Source: an uncultured Clostridia bacterium (lineage in GTDB: Bacteria; Bacillota; Clostridia; Christensenellales; UBA1242). From it: a stretch of DNA of 64,000 nucleotides. The stretch covers positions 62,001 through 126,000 of the forward strand of contig CALBOE010000006.1 in NCBI GenBank assembly GCA_937896905.1. The letters run 5' to 3'. How positions within the stretch are numbered: position 1 is the stretch's first letter; each line of letters begins with the position of its first letter. Under the pieces are notes generated by a model that made no database searches, was not told where the DNA came from, and saw nothing but the letters and a program-made list of their open reading frames with translations. A program made the position numbers and the translations under genes. Shown here piece after piece: positions 17,839 to 26,427 of this stretch.

Positions 17839-18627
17839 TTTGTTCTTTTTCCTAAAAATGGTGTTTAAACTTTGCTTCAACTTTGTTTTTGCTTTTTGCA
17901 ACCTTTCGTTGTGCTTTTCCTCAAATTGCGCTTTTCTGTCCTCTTTTAATTTTTCTTTTTCATCCTTGTAACATTCCACTAATTGTTTAATTTCTTCTTT
18001 TATTTCAAGTTCTTGCATTTCTTGTTTAGATAGTTCAACTTTGTCAACCGAATTGTCAACTCCGCTAATTTTATTTGCTAATTTCTCAAAAGGTTTTGCA
18101 ACAGCTTCCATGATTTTTGCTTTTGCAAGCCCCTTTTTGTCTGGTTCAAAAAATGGTTTAATAGGTTCAACGTCCATATTTATGGCAACGCAAATTTTGT
18201 TGTAGTAACTTTTAACAAGTTTCTCCACAAAAATAAGCACAATTTTAAACAAGACAGAAATAAACGAAAATACCATTAAAACAACGCCCAAAGCAGTTCC
18301 GCCAAATATTGCAAATTCCACAATCTTAATTATAAGCATTGCAAATTTGTCTAGGTCGGCACAATATTTAAACACCTTTTTGGTGGTTTTAACTTTGCCA
18401 CTTTTTCGCTTTTTATATGAGGTGACATTAAAAATCAAACTTGCAAACGACAATGCGGTTAAAATAATATATGGAATTAATAGCGACAAATGGTTTAAAT
18501 TGGTACAAATTGAATATCCATATAACACTAAAAACAACGCTTGAACAACAACGCTTACCCCCAAAATTGCCTTTTTAATGTCCTTAATTATGGCATCGCC
18601 AACTGCCAAAGTATTTTGAAATAACAT
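17827..18627 (-). CDS. Membrane protein with charged coiled C-terminus
   Basis: Unrecognised family, 266 residues from the preferred ATG at 18627, which has AAGGAG upstream; the in-frame start 17 codons earlier lacks one. There are two hydrophobic hairpins (about residues 23-70 and 96-140, e.g. AFLVLYGYSIC-like and ALGVVLMVFSFISVLF). A long soluble C-terminal half is dominated by Lys/Glu (EIKEEIKQLVECYKDEKEKL), probably coiled coil. It is convergent with the walJ-like gene and shares its terminator. Function unknown; a scaffold or envelope role is possible. Confidence 0.65.
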   Translation of the reverse strand: MLFQNTLAVGDAIIKDIKKAILGVSVVVQALFLVLYGYSICTNLNHLSLLIPYIILTALSFASLIFNVTSYKKRKSGKVKTTKKVFKYCADLDKFAMLIIKIVEFAIFGGTALGVVLMVFSFISVLFKIVLIFVEKLVKSYYNKICVAINMDVEPIKPFFEPDKKGLAKAKIMEAVAKPFEKLANKISGVDNSVDKVELSKQEMQELEIKEEIKQLVECYKDEKEKLKEDRKAQFEEKHNERLQKAKTKLKQSLNTIFRKKNKEKN

Positions 18628-18798
18628 TCTTTTTCTCCTTACGCAAATAATATCACCCCCCCCCTCAATGTCAAGCAAATTTATGTTTTTTGTTTAAATT
18701 TGGGGCTTTGTGTTCAAAGGTGATATTTTATTGTGAATTATAATATAACAAAAGCAATTTGTCAAATTTGCGTTTTTTGTGATTAATTAAAAAAATGT

Positions 18799-18826
18799 TT
18801 GCAAAATTTAATAAATGTGTTAATAT
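18799..18826 (+). promoter_or_regulatory. Promoter of the nucleotidyltransferase gene
   Basis: TTGCAA (18799-18804) and TAATAT (18821-18826), 16 bases apart; AAAGGAG follows before the ATG at 18860. Confidence 0.65.
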
Positions 18827-18859
18827 GAACATAACAAGCAGTAATGCAAAGGAGTTTTT

Positions 18860-19762
18860 ATGGAATTAGTTATTATGGCTGCTGGAATGGGCAGCAGATT
18901 TGGTGGACTTAAACAAGTTGAGCCAATGAACGAAGATGGCGAATTTATTATTGACTATTCGGTTTTTGATGCAATTCGTTGCGGTTTTACCAAAATAATT
19001 TTCATTATTAAGGAAGAAAACTACGACTTATTTAGGGAAACCGTTGGAAAACGCATAGAAGATAAAATTGAAGTTGAGTATGTTTTCCAAAAATTAACCA
19101 ACATTCCAAAAGGTTTTAGTGTGCCAGAAGGAAGAGAAAAACCTTGGGGAACGGCACACGCAATTCTAGAATGTGCAAATGTTGTTAAGGACGATTTTAT
19201 AATTATTAATGCAGACGACTTTTACGGTTACGACGCCTTTAAACAAGCAGCCAACTTCCTAAAAAATAAGAAAAAATCAAGCAACAACTATGCAGTTATT
19301 GCCTACGCGTGCCAAAATACAATAAGCGACAATGGCTCTACAAAACGTGGCGTGTGCACAGTTAAAAACGGAGTTCTAACCAACCTTGAAGAAAGTGTTG
19401 TGGAAAAGAAAAATGGCAAAATTTATGCCACTCCGCTAGATACAACCAACACACGTGAAATTGACCCTAACACCCTTGTTTCTATGAATATGTTGTGCTT
19501 TAGCCCAAAACTTTTTGATTATTTAAAAGAGCAATTCCCAATTTTCTTAGAACAAAACTTAAAAACCAACCCAATGAAATGCGAATTTTTAATTCCTAAC
19601 ATACTTGCAGAAATGATAGAAAAAAATTTAATAACCGTTTCTGTGGAAAGCACCAGTGCAAAATGGTATGGCGTAACCTATAAAGAAGATAAACCTATGG
19701 TTGTTAAGGCTCTTAAAGATATGGCAAAAGCAGGCGAATACCCTGCTCACCTTTGGGCATAA
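18860..19762 (+). CDS. Sugar-phosphate nucleotidyltransferase family protein
   Basis: The 300 residues open with VIMAAGMGSRFGGLKQVEPM, the GxGxR and Lys-containing NTP-binding loop of sugar-1-phosphate nucleotidyltransferases. A metal-binding INADDFYG follows near residue 112. Such enzymes activate sugar phosphates to NDP-sugars, or add nucleotides to other phosphates, for envelope polymers. The rest of the sequence does not let me choose between hexose, choline or other substrates, and no pathway neighbours help. It is monocistronic with its own promoter and terminator. Confidence 0.85.
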   Translation: MELVIMAAGMGSRFGGLKQVEPMNEDGEFIIDYSVFDAIRCGFTKIIFIIKEENYDLFRETVGKRIEDKIEVEYVFQKLTNIPKGFSVPEGREKPWGTAHAILECANVVKDDFIIINADDFYGYDAFKQAANFLKNKKKSSNNYAVIAYACQNTISDNGSTKRGVCTVKNGVLTNLEESVVEKKNGKIYATPLDTTNTREIDPNTLVSMNMLCFSPKLFDYLKEQFPIFLEQNLKTNPMKCEFLIPNILAEMIEKNLITVSVESTSAKWYGVTYKEDKPMVVKALKDMAKAGEYPAHLWA

Positions 19763-19790
19763 AATGGCAACAAATAAAAATCTATAACGC

Positions 19791-19822
19791 AAAAAGGAAG
19801 AAATTTAGATTCTTCCTTTTTT
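19791..19822. terminator. Bidirectional terminator
   Basis: AAAAAGGAAGAA/TTCTTCCTTTTTT stem with a short loop between the convergent nucleotidyltransferase and rubrerythrin genes. Confidence 0.85.
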
Positions 19823-19846
19823 CTTGTTTTTTAAGGTTATTTCAGT

Positions 19847-20437
19847 TTAGAACAAACTGAAATCAATTCGATAATATCCTTGCCCCATACGGCAAAGCGG
19901 GCAGGTTTTTGGTGCGCACTTATCTTTAATAATTGTTCCGCACTCATCACACTTAAATGCAACTTCGCCATCTTTGCATTTATATAGGCAGTTGCAACTT
20001 AAACCTGCGTGTAATTTTTCTAGCGTGCGTTGATGTGTTATTTCAACTTTGGCAATAAGGTCGAACAAATCTGCCACATCGTTAAACCCTTCGTCCCGTG
20101 CAATGTTGGCAAAAGTTGGATAAATTGTTTCGCCGCTAGATTTTTCATTTTCCGCTTCTAATTTAAGCACTTCACACACATCGCCGCTTTTAAAAGGGTA
20201 ACCTGCACAAATTTCAATGTTCTGCGTTTGATTTCCACCCAATTCCACAATTTTATTAAAAAACTGTTCGGCGTGAGCCATTTCGTTATGCGCTAAGGTT
20301 CTAATTAACATACTCATATATTGATAACCTTGCTGTTGTGCCATTTTTGCTAAAAACTGATACCTTGCCCCTTCCTGACATTCGGCAGCAAAACTTCTTG
20401 CCAAATTTTCCTTTGTTTTACTCTCTTGAAAATTCAT
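19847..20437 (-). CDS. Rubrerythrin
   Basis: Peroxide-scavenging diiron protein of anaerobes, 196 residues. The ferritin-like four-helix domain carries the Glu/His iron ligands (AAECQEGARYQF, LAHNEMAHAEQF, ARDEGFNDVADLF, KVEITHQRTLEKLH). It ends in a rubredoxin-like FeS4 site (FKCDECG and CAPKTCPLC). The ATG at 20437 follows a strong AGGAGG; an in-frame upstream start has none. It supports an anaerobic lifestyle with oxidative-stress defence. It lies next to the tRNA cluster. Confidence 0.93.
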   Translation of the reverse strand: MNFQESKTKENLARSFAAECQEGARYQFLAKMAQQQGYQYMSMLIRTLAHNEMAHAEQFFNKIVELGGNQTQNIEICAGYPFKSGDVCEVLKLEAENEKSSGETIYPTFANIARDEGFNDVADLFDLIAKVEITHQRTLEKLHAGLSCNCLYKCKDGEVAFKCDECGTIIKDKCAPKTCPLCRMGQGYYRIDFSLF

Positions 20438-20538
20438 ATTTCCTCCTAACAAATATTTTTGCCAGAAAGAAGAATTTAATTCACAACCGAAACGTAAAAA
20501 CAAAAAAAATCGCAGCATGCGAGTTTTTTATCTTTGTT

Positions 20539-20615
20539 TGGTGGAGAATATCGGGCTCGAACCGATGACCTCCTGCTTGCAAGGCAGGCGCTCTAGCCAA
20601 CTGAGCTAATCCCCC
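20539..20615 (-). tRNA. tRNA-Ala (TGC)
   Basis: Complete cloverleaf on the minus strand, CCA encoded. The anticodon loop CTTGCAA gives TGC. The acceptor stem has the G3:U70 pair that identifies alanine tRNAs. Confidence 0.95.
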
Positions 20616-20635
20616 ATATTTTGAAAGTTAAGTTT

Positions 20636-20702
20636 TGGTAGAGATGAGTAACTACCACGACGCCCACTTAAACTGAAAGGTGTGCGCCGGTGTTGCATCT
20701 CT
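20636..20702 (-). pseudogene. Decayed tRNA-Ile copy
   Basis: Sixty-seven bases keep the tRNA-Ile acceptor arms (AGAGATG and CATCTCT plus ACCA) and align with gaps to the neighbouring tRNA-Ile through the anticodon and variable region. The T arm has lost its TTCGA and the D arm is scrambled. It abuts the intact tRNA-Ile, sharing its terminal base. Confidence 0.6.
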
Positions 20703-20778
20703 GGTAGAGATGAGTGGACTCGAACCACCGACCCCCACCTTATCAGGGTGGTGCTCTAACCTGCTGAGCTACATCTCT
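20702..20778 (-). tRNA. tRNA-Ile (GAT)
   Basis: Complete 77-base cloverleaf on the minus strand with encoded CCA; the anticodon loop CTGATAA gives GAT. Confidence 0.95.
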
Positions 20779-20819
20779 ATATTAAGTTTGCATTTTAATG
20801 TGCATGCATTTTAACTCAC

Positions 20820-20940
20820 CCAGATAAGGTGGGAACCCACTTATAAGGCAATCGCAAGCGATTTTGCCTTGGCGTTCGCAAGAAGTTTCACAACTTGCTC
20901 GGCTACAGGGTGGTGCTCTAACCTGCTGAGCTACATCTCT
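20820..20940 (-). pseudogene. 5' half of a second tRNA-Ile, interrupted in the anticodon loop
   Basis: Bases 20906-20940 are identical to the first 35 bases of the tRNA-Ile (20744-20778). After the anticodon-loop CTG the match stops and is replaced by a hairpin-rich stretch (20820-20905) containing AAGGCAA/TTGCCTT and a palindrome around GTGGGAACCCAC. No 3' half follows. Confidence 0.75.
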
Positions 20941-21042
20941 ATATCGCACATTTGCACAAATGCAATCTTATATTAGCAAGTTAAAAAATATTTGTCAATA
21001 AATTTTTAAAACTTTTTGAATTTTTTTGAAAAATTTTTAATT

Positions 21043-21348
21043 TTATAAACCAGGGTTAAATTCGCCACCGGTTAATTTATAATATAAGTGGCCACATTTT
21101 GCCTTTGCATCATTGTAACATACATCTGCTTTAGCATAGTTTTGTTTAAATATTGGCAAGTTGCAAAAACGTGGAATTAACATTGTGCGCCTTGCTTGGG
21201 CATAATCTTTGGTTGCACCCAAGTAGTAATAGTATGCGTCAGTTTCTCTGCCCCACTTTTCGGCTTCTCTTCCAAGTTGCATATTCTCGTTGCCACTTAT
21301 AATATATTTTGTAAATTCATTCAAATAACTTTCTTGCGATTTTTTCAT
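21043..21348 (-). CDS. Small helical protein, paralogue A (101 aa)
   Basis: No known family that I can name. It is Tyr/Ala-rich and probably all-helical (DAYYYYLGATKDYAQARR and YAKADVCYNDAKAKCGHLYYKL), like a single TPR- or MIT-type helical hairpin. It shares a pattern with the gene just upstream: LGR-x-E, then a Trp, then a Tyr-rich A-YYY helix, then Y--AKA-Y---A--HC. The pair probably arose by tandem duplication. They are 12 bases apart in one transcript, beside the degenerate ABC protein. A role as small adaptors is inference. Confidence 0.65.
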   Translation of the reverse strand: MKKSQESYLNEFTKYIISGNENMQLGREAEKWGRETDAYYYYLGATKDYAQARRTMLIPRFCNLPIFKQNYAKADVCYNDAKAKCGHLYYKLTGGEFNPGL

Positions 21349-21360
21349 AATTTATATCTT

Positions 21361-21645
21361 TTATAAGAAACGACTACAGTGGGCATCAAGCGCACGGTAG
21401 TAAGCACTCTTCGCCCTTTTGTATGACACCTGCGCATCTTCAAGCAAATCCTTGTTAAGATTGTGAATTTTGCAAGTTTGAATAGCCTTCAAATACCAAT
21501 CTATGGCCGTAGAATAATAAAACCCTGCCTCCTGCCAACATTTCGCCGTTTCACTTTGCCTACCCAATAATACCTGGTCTAGTGCTTTGTGAACGCATTC
21601 TTTATAAATTAATTCGGCTTTTTTTTGCAACTCTTTATTTTCCAT
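21361..21645 (-). CDS. Small helical protein, paralogue B (94 aa)
   Basis: Partner of the next gene. It has the same order of features (LLGRQSETAKCWQEAGFYYSTAIDW split over two helices, then AQVSYKRAKSAYYRALDAHC). A Shine-Dalgarno AAGGAG precedes the ATG. It is soluble, cysteine-containing and lacks a signal peptide. Function unknown; the tandem pair and conserved Trp/Tyr positions suggest a protein-binding helical repeat. Confidence 0.65.
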   Translation of the reverse strand: MENKELQKKAELIYKECVHKALDQVLLGRQSETAKCWQEAGFYYSTAIDWYLKAIQTCKIHNLNKDLLEDAQVSYKRAKSAYYRALDAHCSRFL

Positions 21646-21731
21646 AACAACTCCTTAATGAATAATCGTAATTTATCACGCTAAATAAAATTTGTTAATA
21701 GCCCATCATTTAAAAAGCACTATTAAAACAC

Positions 21732-21758
21732 AAAAAACACCAAGTGAATGGTGTTTTT
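21732..21758 (-). terminator. Terminator of the ABC-like gene
   Basis: AACACC/GGTGTT arms with A and T runs, just after the stop at 21767. Confidence 0.8.
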
Positions 21759-21766
21759 GTTTAATT

Positions 21767-23467
21767 TTATTGTTTTACTTTTGTTTTAATTGGTTTTGCC
21801 GGGGTTTTTTCAACTTTAACCCGGTTGTTTTCCACCACATAAGTTAAATCGGCAATTGAATCGTATTTATTGTCATGCGTAAACAATACTATTGTTTTGG
21901 TGTTAAGCACTTTGTTTTTCACAATCTTTTTAATTTTTGTTTTAAATTGCCTAGAAACTCCTTCTGGCAATTCATAAATAAGCAAAATTTTGCAACCCGA
22001 ACATATTGCCCTAATAAGTCCCAACATAAACAAATCTTCTGCCGAATTTACAACTGAAATGTCTGTGTTAAAACCGCTTGGTAAAGCCATAATGTCGTCT
22101 AAAAATTCTAATTCTTCACAAACCTGTTTAACCTTGTTAAAATCGTTTTGCATAACGCACAAATTTTCTTTAATTGTGCCACGAATAAAATGTGGGTGCT
22201 GACTGCAATACGATATGTGATTGTGGAAAGTTTTTTCGTTGTAATCATATAAATTTAGGTTATCTAACAAAACAATTCCACTATCCGGCATAATGTCGCG
22301 CCTTAGCATATTGAATATTAATCTTTTGCCACTTTTCTTTGCCCCTTTAATTACATTAATTCCGCCCATTTTAAACGAAATATCCACATTTTTTAACAAG
22401 CCAAAGTTGTTAGATAGTTCACTTTTGTTTTCATAGTTAACATCAATTAAACCTAAATTATAGGCATCTACTTCTTTGTTAATTTCGCCATATTGTTTTT
22501 TTTGCTTATCGGTTAAACCTAAAATTAAATTCACCCTGTCCACATCAACTCGCATGTTTTCCAACGAATTGGTTTTATCGAATAACGTGTTTAATTTATC
22601 CGTGCAAGTTGTTAAGTATGGAACTATAATTAAATAAGTTTCTATGCCCAAACTGCCTTTGGTTACAAAAAACATCATTAACGCAGCAATTGCATAAACA
22701 ATAACATTCCACGCCGCATGCCAGAGATTTGATTTACAAGAATTAACATTATAATAATTAGTGTAAGCCTTCGCTTGATTATCCACACTTTTAATAAGTT
22801 CGTCTTCATATCTGCTGTTGTGTGACAAATTTTCAATAACTGTTTTCCCATCTAAAACATTGGTGTAGGAGGATAAAATTAAATCTTTTTTCTCATTTCT
22901 CTCTTTCAATATTTTTCCAAGACGCTTATTAAATTTATAATAAGCAAAGAAATTAATAACGCCTAATGCAAGCACCAATACACCTGCCAACCAATTAGCC
23001 GTAAACACATTAACTAATGCAATAATAACTAACACCGAATATGCAATAAAAGACGAAACCGCATCTGGAAATTCACTTAAATTACCAACGTTGTTCAGTG
23101 CAATGTTAACTATTCTATCCTTTGTTAATCCTTTTATTGAACTATCGGAACTCCTTATAATTTTATTGTAAATTTTTCGTGCAACCACATGCCGGATTTG
23201 TTCAACCTGCCTGCTCCAAAAAGTATGTTGAATGTGCATAAAAATAGTCCTAAGCACAATACTGGCAAGCTCAAACCCTAACCACATAAAAGCATGTGGC
23301 CAATCTTTAACATACATGCAGTTAATGGTTTTGGCTGCAAAAATTGTGAACAAAGCCAACATAATTGTGTGGGCGGCATAGAAAAACGTTTGCCAAAACC
23401 ATATCATTTTATTTGGCTGACATAACTTATACCAACTTTTTAAAATATTCTCTTTTTTTCTTTTCAT
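21767..23467 (-). CDS. ABC exporter-like protein with degenerate ATPase domain
   Basis: A 566-residue half-transporter architecture: six hydrophobic helices over about residues 20-300, then a nucleotide-binding-domain fold. Key motifs are broken. Walker A reads GAKKSGKR, with Arg for Ser/Thr. The signature LSGGQ is replaced by NSAEDLF. Walker B reads ILLIYEL, with Tyr for the Asp. The H-loop His survives (LFTHDN). The reading frame is fully open, so this is not a fresh pseudogene. It probably binds without normal ATP hydrolysis or pairs with an active half encoded elsewhere. There is no Shine-Dalgarno; TAAAAT lies six bases before the ATG. Confidence 0.8.
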   Translation of the reverse strand: MKRKKENILKSWYKLCQPNKMIWFWQTFFYAAHTIMLALFTIFAAKTINCMYVKDWPHAFMWLGFELASIVLRTIFMHIQHTFWSRQVEQIRHVVARKIYNKIIRSSDSSIKGLTKDRIVNIALNNVGNLSEFPDAVSSFIAYSVLVIIALVNVFTANWLAGVLVLALGVINFFAYYKFNKRLGKILKERNEKKDLILSSYTNVLDGKTVIENLSHNSRYEDELIKSVDNQAKAYTNYYNVNSCKSNLWHAAWNVIVYAIAALMMFFVTKGSLGIETYLIIVPYLTTCTDKLNTLFDKTNSLENMRVDVDRVNLILGLTDKQKKQYGEINKEVDAYNLGLIDVNYENKSELSNNFGLLKNVDISFKMGGINVIKGAKKSGKRLIFNMLRRDIMPDSGIVLLDNLNLYDYNEKTFHNHISYCSQHPHFIRGTIKENLCVMQNDFNKVKQVCEELEFLDDIMALPSGFNTDISVVNSAEDLFMLGLIRAICSGCKILLIYELPEGVSRQFKTKIKKIVKNKVLNTKTIVLFTHDNKYDSIADLTYVVENNRVKVEKTPAKPIKTKVKQ

Positions 23468-23473
23468 ATTATA

Positions 23474-23502
23474 ATTTTACCATTTTCAATTTAGTTTATC
23501 AA
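23474..23502 (-). promoter_or_regulatory. Promoter of the ABC-like gene, leaderless layout
   Basis: TTGATA (23497-23502), 17-base spacer, TAAAAT (23474-23479), six bases to the ATG at 23467. Confidence 0.7.
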
Positions 23503-23587
23503 ACAAATTTAATTTGTTTATTGCAATTTTCACCAACAACACAAGCAAAAAGTGGCAAATTTTTCAACAATGCCAACGGTTAATTAG

Positions 23588-23616
23588 TTGCCAAAATATT
23601 CAAAGTTTGCTACAAT
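23588..23616 (+). promoter_or_regulatory. secA promoter
   Basis: TTGCCA (23588-23593) and TACAAT (23611-23616), 17 bases apart. The leader is about 50 bases and has AAGGA before the ATG. Confidence 0.7.
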
Positions 23617-23671
23617 AACCTTAATTGTGTTTAAAAACAATAAATTCACGTATTAAAAAGGACAACTAAAC

Positions 23672-26368
23672 ATGGGACTATTTTCTTATCTATTCGCTTC
23701 GGACAACAAGCGAAGCTTAATTAAAATTGATAAAATTATTGCTCAAATTGACGGAAAAGCAGAAACCTACGCAAAGATGGACGACGCCACTTTGCAGGCA
23801 CAAACCCAAATTTTGAAGGAAAGATTGGCAAATGGCGAAACAACCGACCAAATTTTGCCAGACGCTTTTGCCGTTGTTAGAGAAGCTTCTACTCGCGTGC
23901 TTGGGCAAAAGCACTTTAAAGTTCAGCTTATTGGTGGCGTTGTGTTGCACCAAGGCCGTATTGCCGAAATGAGAACTGGTGAAGGTAAAACCTTAACAGC
24001 AACCACAGCAGTTTATTTAAATGCTTTAACCGGCAAAAACGTTCACGTTATTACAGTTAACGAATATTTGGCAACTTATCAAGCAGAATTAATGGGAAGA
24101 TTATATAAATTCCTTGGCCTAACCATTGGCGTTACCCTATCTGGCCAAAGCCCAGAACAAAAAAAGCAGGCATATTTGTGCGACATTACCTACGGCACAA
24201 ACAACGAATTTGGTTTCGACTATTTGCGCGACAATATGCAAGTTGAAAACAAATATAAAGTTCAACGTGGGCATCATTTCTGCATCGTGGACGAAGTGGA
24301 CAGCATTTTAATTGACGAGGCAAGAACTCCACTTATCATTTCTGGAATTGGCGGAAAAACTAGCGAACTTTATGCCGTGGCAGACAATTTTGTTAAAAGA
24401 TTAAAAGACGAAGATGTGGATATAGACCAAAAGCACAAACAAATTCGTTTAACCGAAACTGGTGTTACCAAAGCAGAAACCTATTTTAAACTTGAAAATC
24501 TTTCCGACATTAACAACCTTGAAATTAACCATCACATAAACAATGCTCTTCGTGCAAACTATTTAATGAAGAAAGACATTAACTACATTGTTCGTGAAGA
24601 TGAAATTTTAATTGTTGACGAATTTACTGGCCGTGTTATGCAAGGCAGACGTTATTCAGACGGTTTGCACCAAGCAATTGAAGCAAAAGAGCACGTAAAA
24701 ATTAAAGACGAAAACAAAACTCTTGCAACCATCACCTTCCAAAACTACTTTAAGTTATATTCAAAATTAAGTGGAATGACTGGTACTGCAAAAACAGAAG
24801 AAACCGAATTTAACAAAATATATAGTTTAGACGTTGTTACAATTCCAACCAACAAGCCGGTTCAAAGAGTTGACGAACAAGATATGATTTTCTTCACAGA
24901 GCAAGCAAAGTTTAAAGCCATTGTGGAAGAAATTAAGGAAAAACACGAAAAAGGTCAACCAATTCTTGTAGGCACTGCTTCGGTTGAAAAGTCTGAGCGC
25001 ATTAGTGCCGACATTAAAAAATTAGGCATTCCACACAACCTATTAAACGCAAAAAACCACGAACTAGAAAGCCAAATTATTGCGCAATCTGGCCGTGTTG
25101 GAGCGGTTACAATTGCCACAAACATGGCAGGCCGCGGAACCGACATTTTGCTTGGCGGCAACCCAGAATTCTTGGCAAAACAAAAATTGTTAAACGAAAA
25201 CGTTGAGCAAGCGGTTATAGATAAAATAACAACCTACAACTCCACCCTAACCGAAGAAGAAAGCATTGCAAAAGAAAAATACACCAAATACTTGGCAGAA
25301 TTTAAACAAAAAACTGACGAAGAAAAACAAAAAGTTATTGAACTTGGCGGGCTTCACATTCTTGGCACAGAACGCCACGAATCTCGCAGAATAGATAATC
25401 AGTTGCGTGGCCGTGCTGGACGTCAGGGGGACGTTGGTTCTAGCATTTTCTTCATTTCGTTAGAAGACGATTTGCCTCAACGTTTTGGCGAAGATAGAAT
25501 GAAAAATTGGTTCTCTATTGTTTTCCGCGGAAATGAAGATATGCCTATTCAATCTAAACTTTTAACAAAGTTCTTCGAAACCGCACAAAAGAAAGTGGAA
25601 GCAATGAACTTTGGCATTCGTAAAAACGTGCTTGAATATGACGACGTTTTAAATAAACAACGTCAAATTATATACACAGAAAGGGATAAGGTTTTAAACG
25701 ATGTGGATATCCACCCACAAATCATCGAAATGATGAAAGAATACATTGCAGAACAAACCACCACCTACCTAGACGAAACCAAACCATACTACGAGTGGGA
25801 TTTAGAACCTTTAAACAAAGCCCTTGAAGATAAATTCTTTGCAAAAGGAACCAACCTTGTTACAAAAGAATTTGTGGAAGAGTTAGACGTTCAAACAGTG
25901 GCACAAAACATTTACGAAAAAGCTTTGGAAATTTACGAAAAGAAAATTGAAGAAGTTAAAAAGTTGGGGCTAGATTTTGCAATTGTAGAACGTAGCACAC
26001 TGCTTAGAGTTGTTGATAAGTTCTGGACAGACCATATCGACGCAATGAACACACTAAGAAACGAAATTGGAATTTTATCCTACGGCCAAAAGGACCCTAT
26101 TGTTGCCTACAAAAACCAAGGTTTTGATATGTTCGACAAAATGATTGATGAAATACGCAACTACACCGCTTCTGGCTTGTTCCGCACACAAGTTAAGGTT
26201 AACATCGTTCCAGCAAAACCAAAAGGACCAATTGCAATGGGCAACGTTAACAAAACCGAAAACAATGCAGCAAAAAACAACTCTTCCCACATTGGAAGAA
26301 ACGACCTTTGCCCTTGCGGAAGTGGCAAAAAATATAAAAACTGCTGCGCATTAAAAGACCAAAAGTAA
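23672..26368 (+). CDS. secA: Preprotein translocase ATPase SecA
   Basis: Motor of the Sec pathway, 898 residues. Walker A MRTGEGKTLTA is near residue 102; the DEAD-like VDEVDSILIDEARTPL is near residue 210. The preprotein cross-linking and helicase-2 regions (NMAGRGTDI, GRAGRQGD) are intact. The C-terminus has the zinc-binding GRNDLCPCGSGKKYKNCC that contacts SecB or the ribosome and membrane. It is single-gene, with its own promoter and a terminator shared with recR on the other strand. Confidence 0.97.
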   Translation: MGLFSYLFASDNKRSLIKIDKIIAQIDGKAETYAKMDDATLQAQTQILKERLANGETTDQILPDAFAVVREASTRVLGQKHFKVQLIGGVVLHQGRIAEMRTGEGKTLTATTAVYLNALTGKNVHVITVNEYLATYQAELMGRLYKFLGLTIGVTLSGQSPEQKKQAYLCDITYGTNNEFGFDYLRDNMQVENKYKVQRGHHFCIVDEVDSILIDEARTPLIISGIGGKTSELYAVADNFVKRLKDEDVDIDQKHKQIRLTETGVTKAETYFKLENLSDINNLEINHHINNALRANYLMKKDINYIVREDEILIVDEFTGRVMQGRRYSDGLHQAIEAKEHVKIKDENKTLATITFQNYFKLYSKLSGMTGTAKTEETEFNKIYSLDVVTIPTNKPVQRVDEQDMIFFTEQAKFKAIVEEIKEKHEKGQPILVGTASVEKSERISADIKKLGIPHNLLNAKNHELESQIIAQSGRVGAVTIATNMAGRGTDILLGGNPEFLAKQKLLNENVEQAVIDKITTYNSTLTEEESIAKEKYTKYLAEFKQKTDEEKQKVIELGGLHILGTERHESRRIDNQLRGRAGRQGDVGSSIFFISLEDDLPQRFGEDRMKNWFSIVFRGNEDMPIQSKLLTKFFETAQKKVEAMNFGIRKNVLEYDDVLNKQRQIIYTERDKVLNDVDIHPQIIEMMKEYIAEQTTTYLDETKPYYEWDLEPLNKALEDKFFAKGTNLVTKEFVEELDVQTVAQNIYEKALEIYEKKIEEVKKLGLDFAIVERSTLLRVVDKFWTDHIDAMNTLRNEIGILSYGQKDPIVAYKNQGFDMFDKMIDEIRNYTASGLFRTQVKVNIVPAKPKGPIAMGNVNKTENNAAKNNSSHIGRNDLCPCGSGKKYKNCCALKDQK

Positions 26369-26372
26369 AAAC

Positions 26373-26403
26373 AAAAAAATCGAGTGAAATGCTCGATTTT
26401 TTT
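26373..26403. terminator. Bidirectional terminator between secA and recR
   Basis: AAATCGAG/CTCGATTT stem with A and T runs between the convergent genes. Confidence 0.85.
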
Positions 26404-26427
26404 ATTAGTATTACTCTTATTTTAAAT

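Noticed and set aside
21767..23467. ABC gene as a pseudogene
   Set aside because: Motifs are altered but the frame is uninterrupted over 566 codons with its own promoter and terminator.
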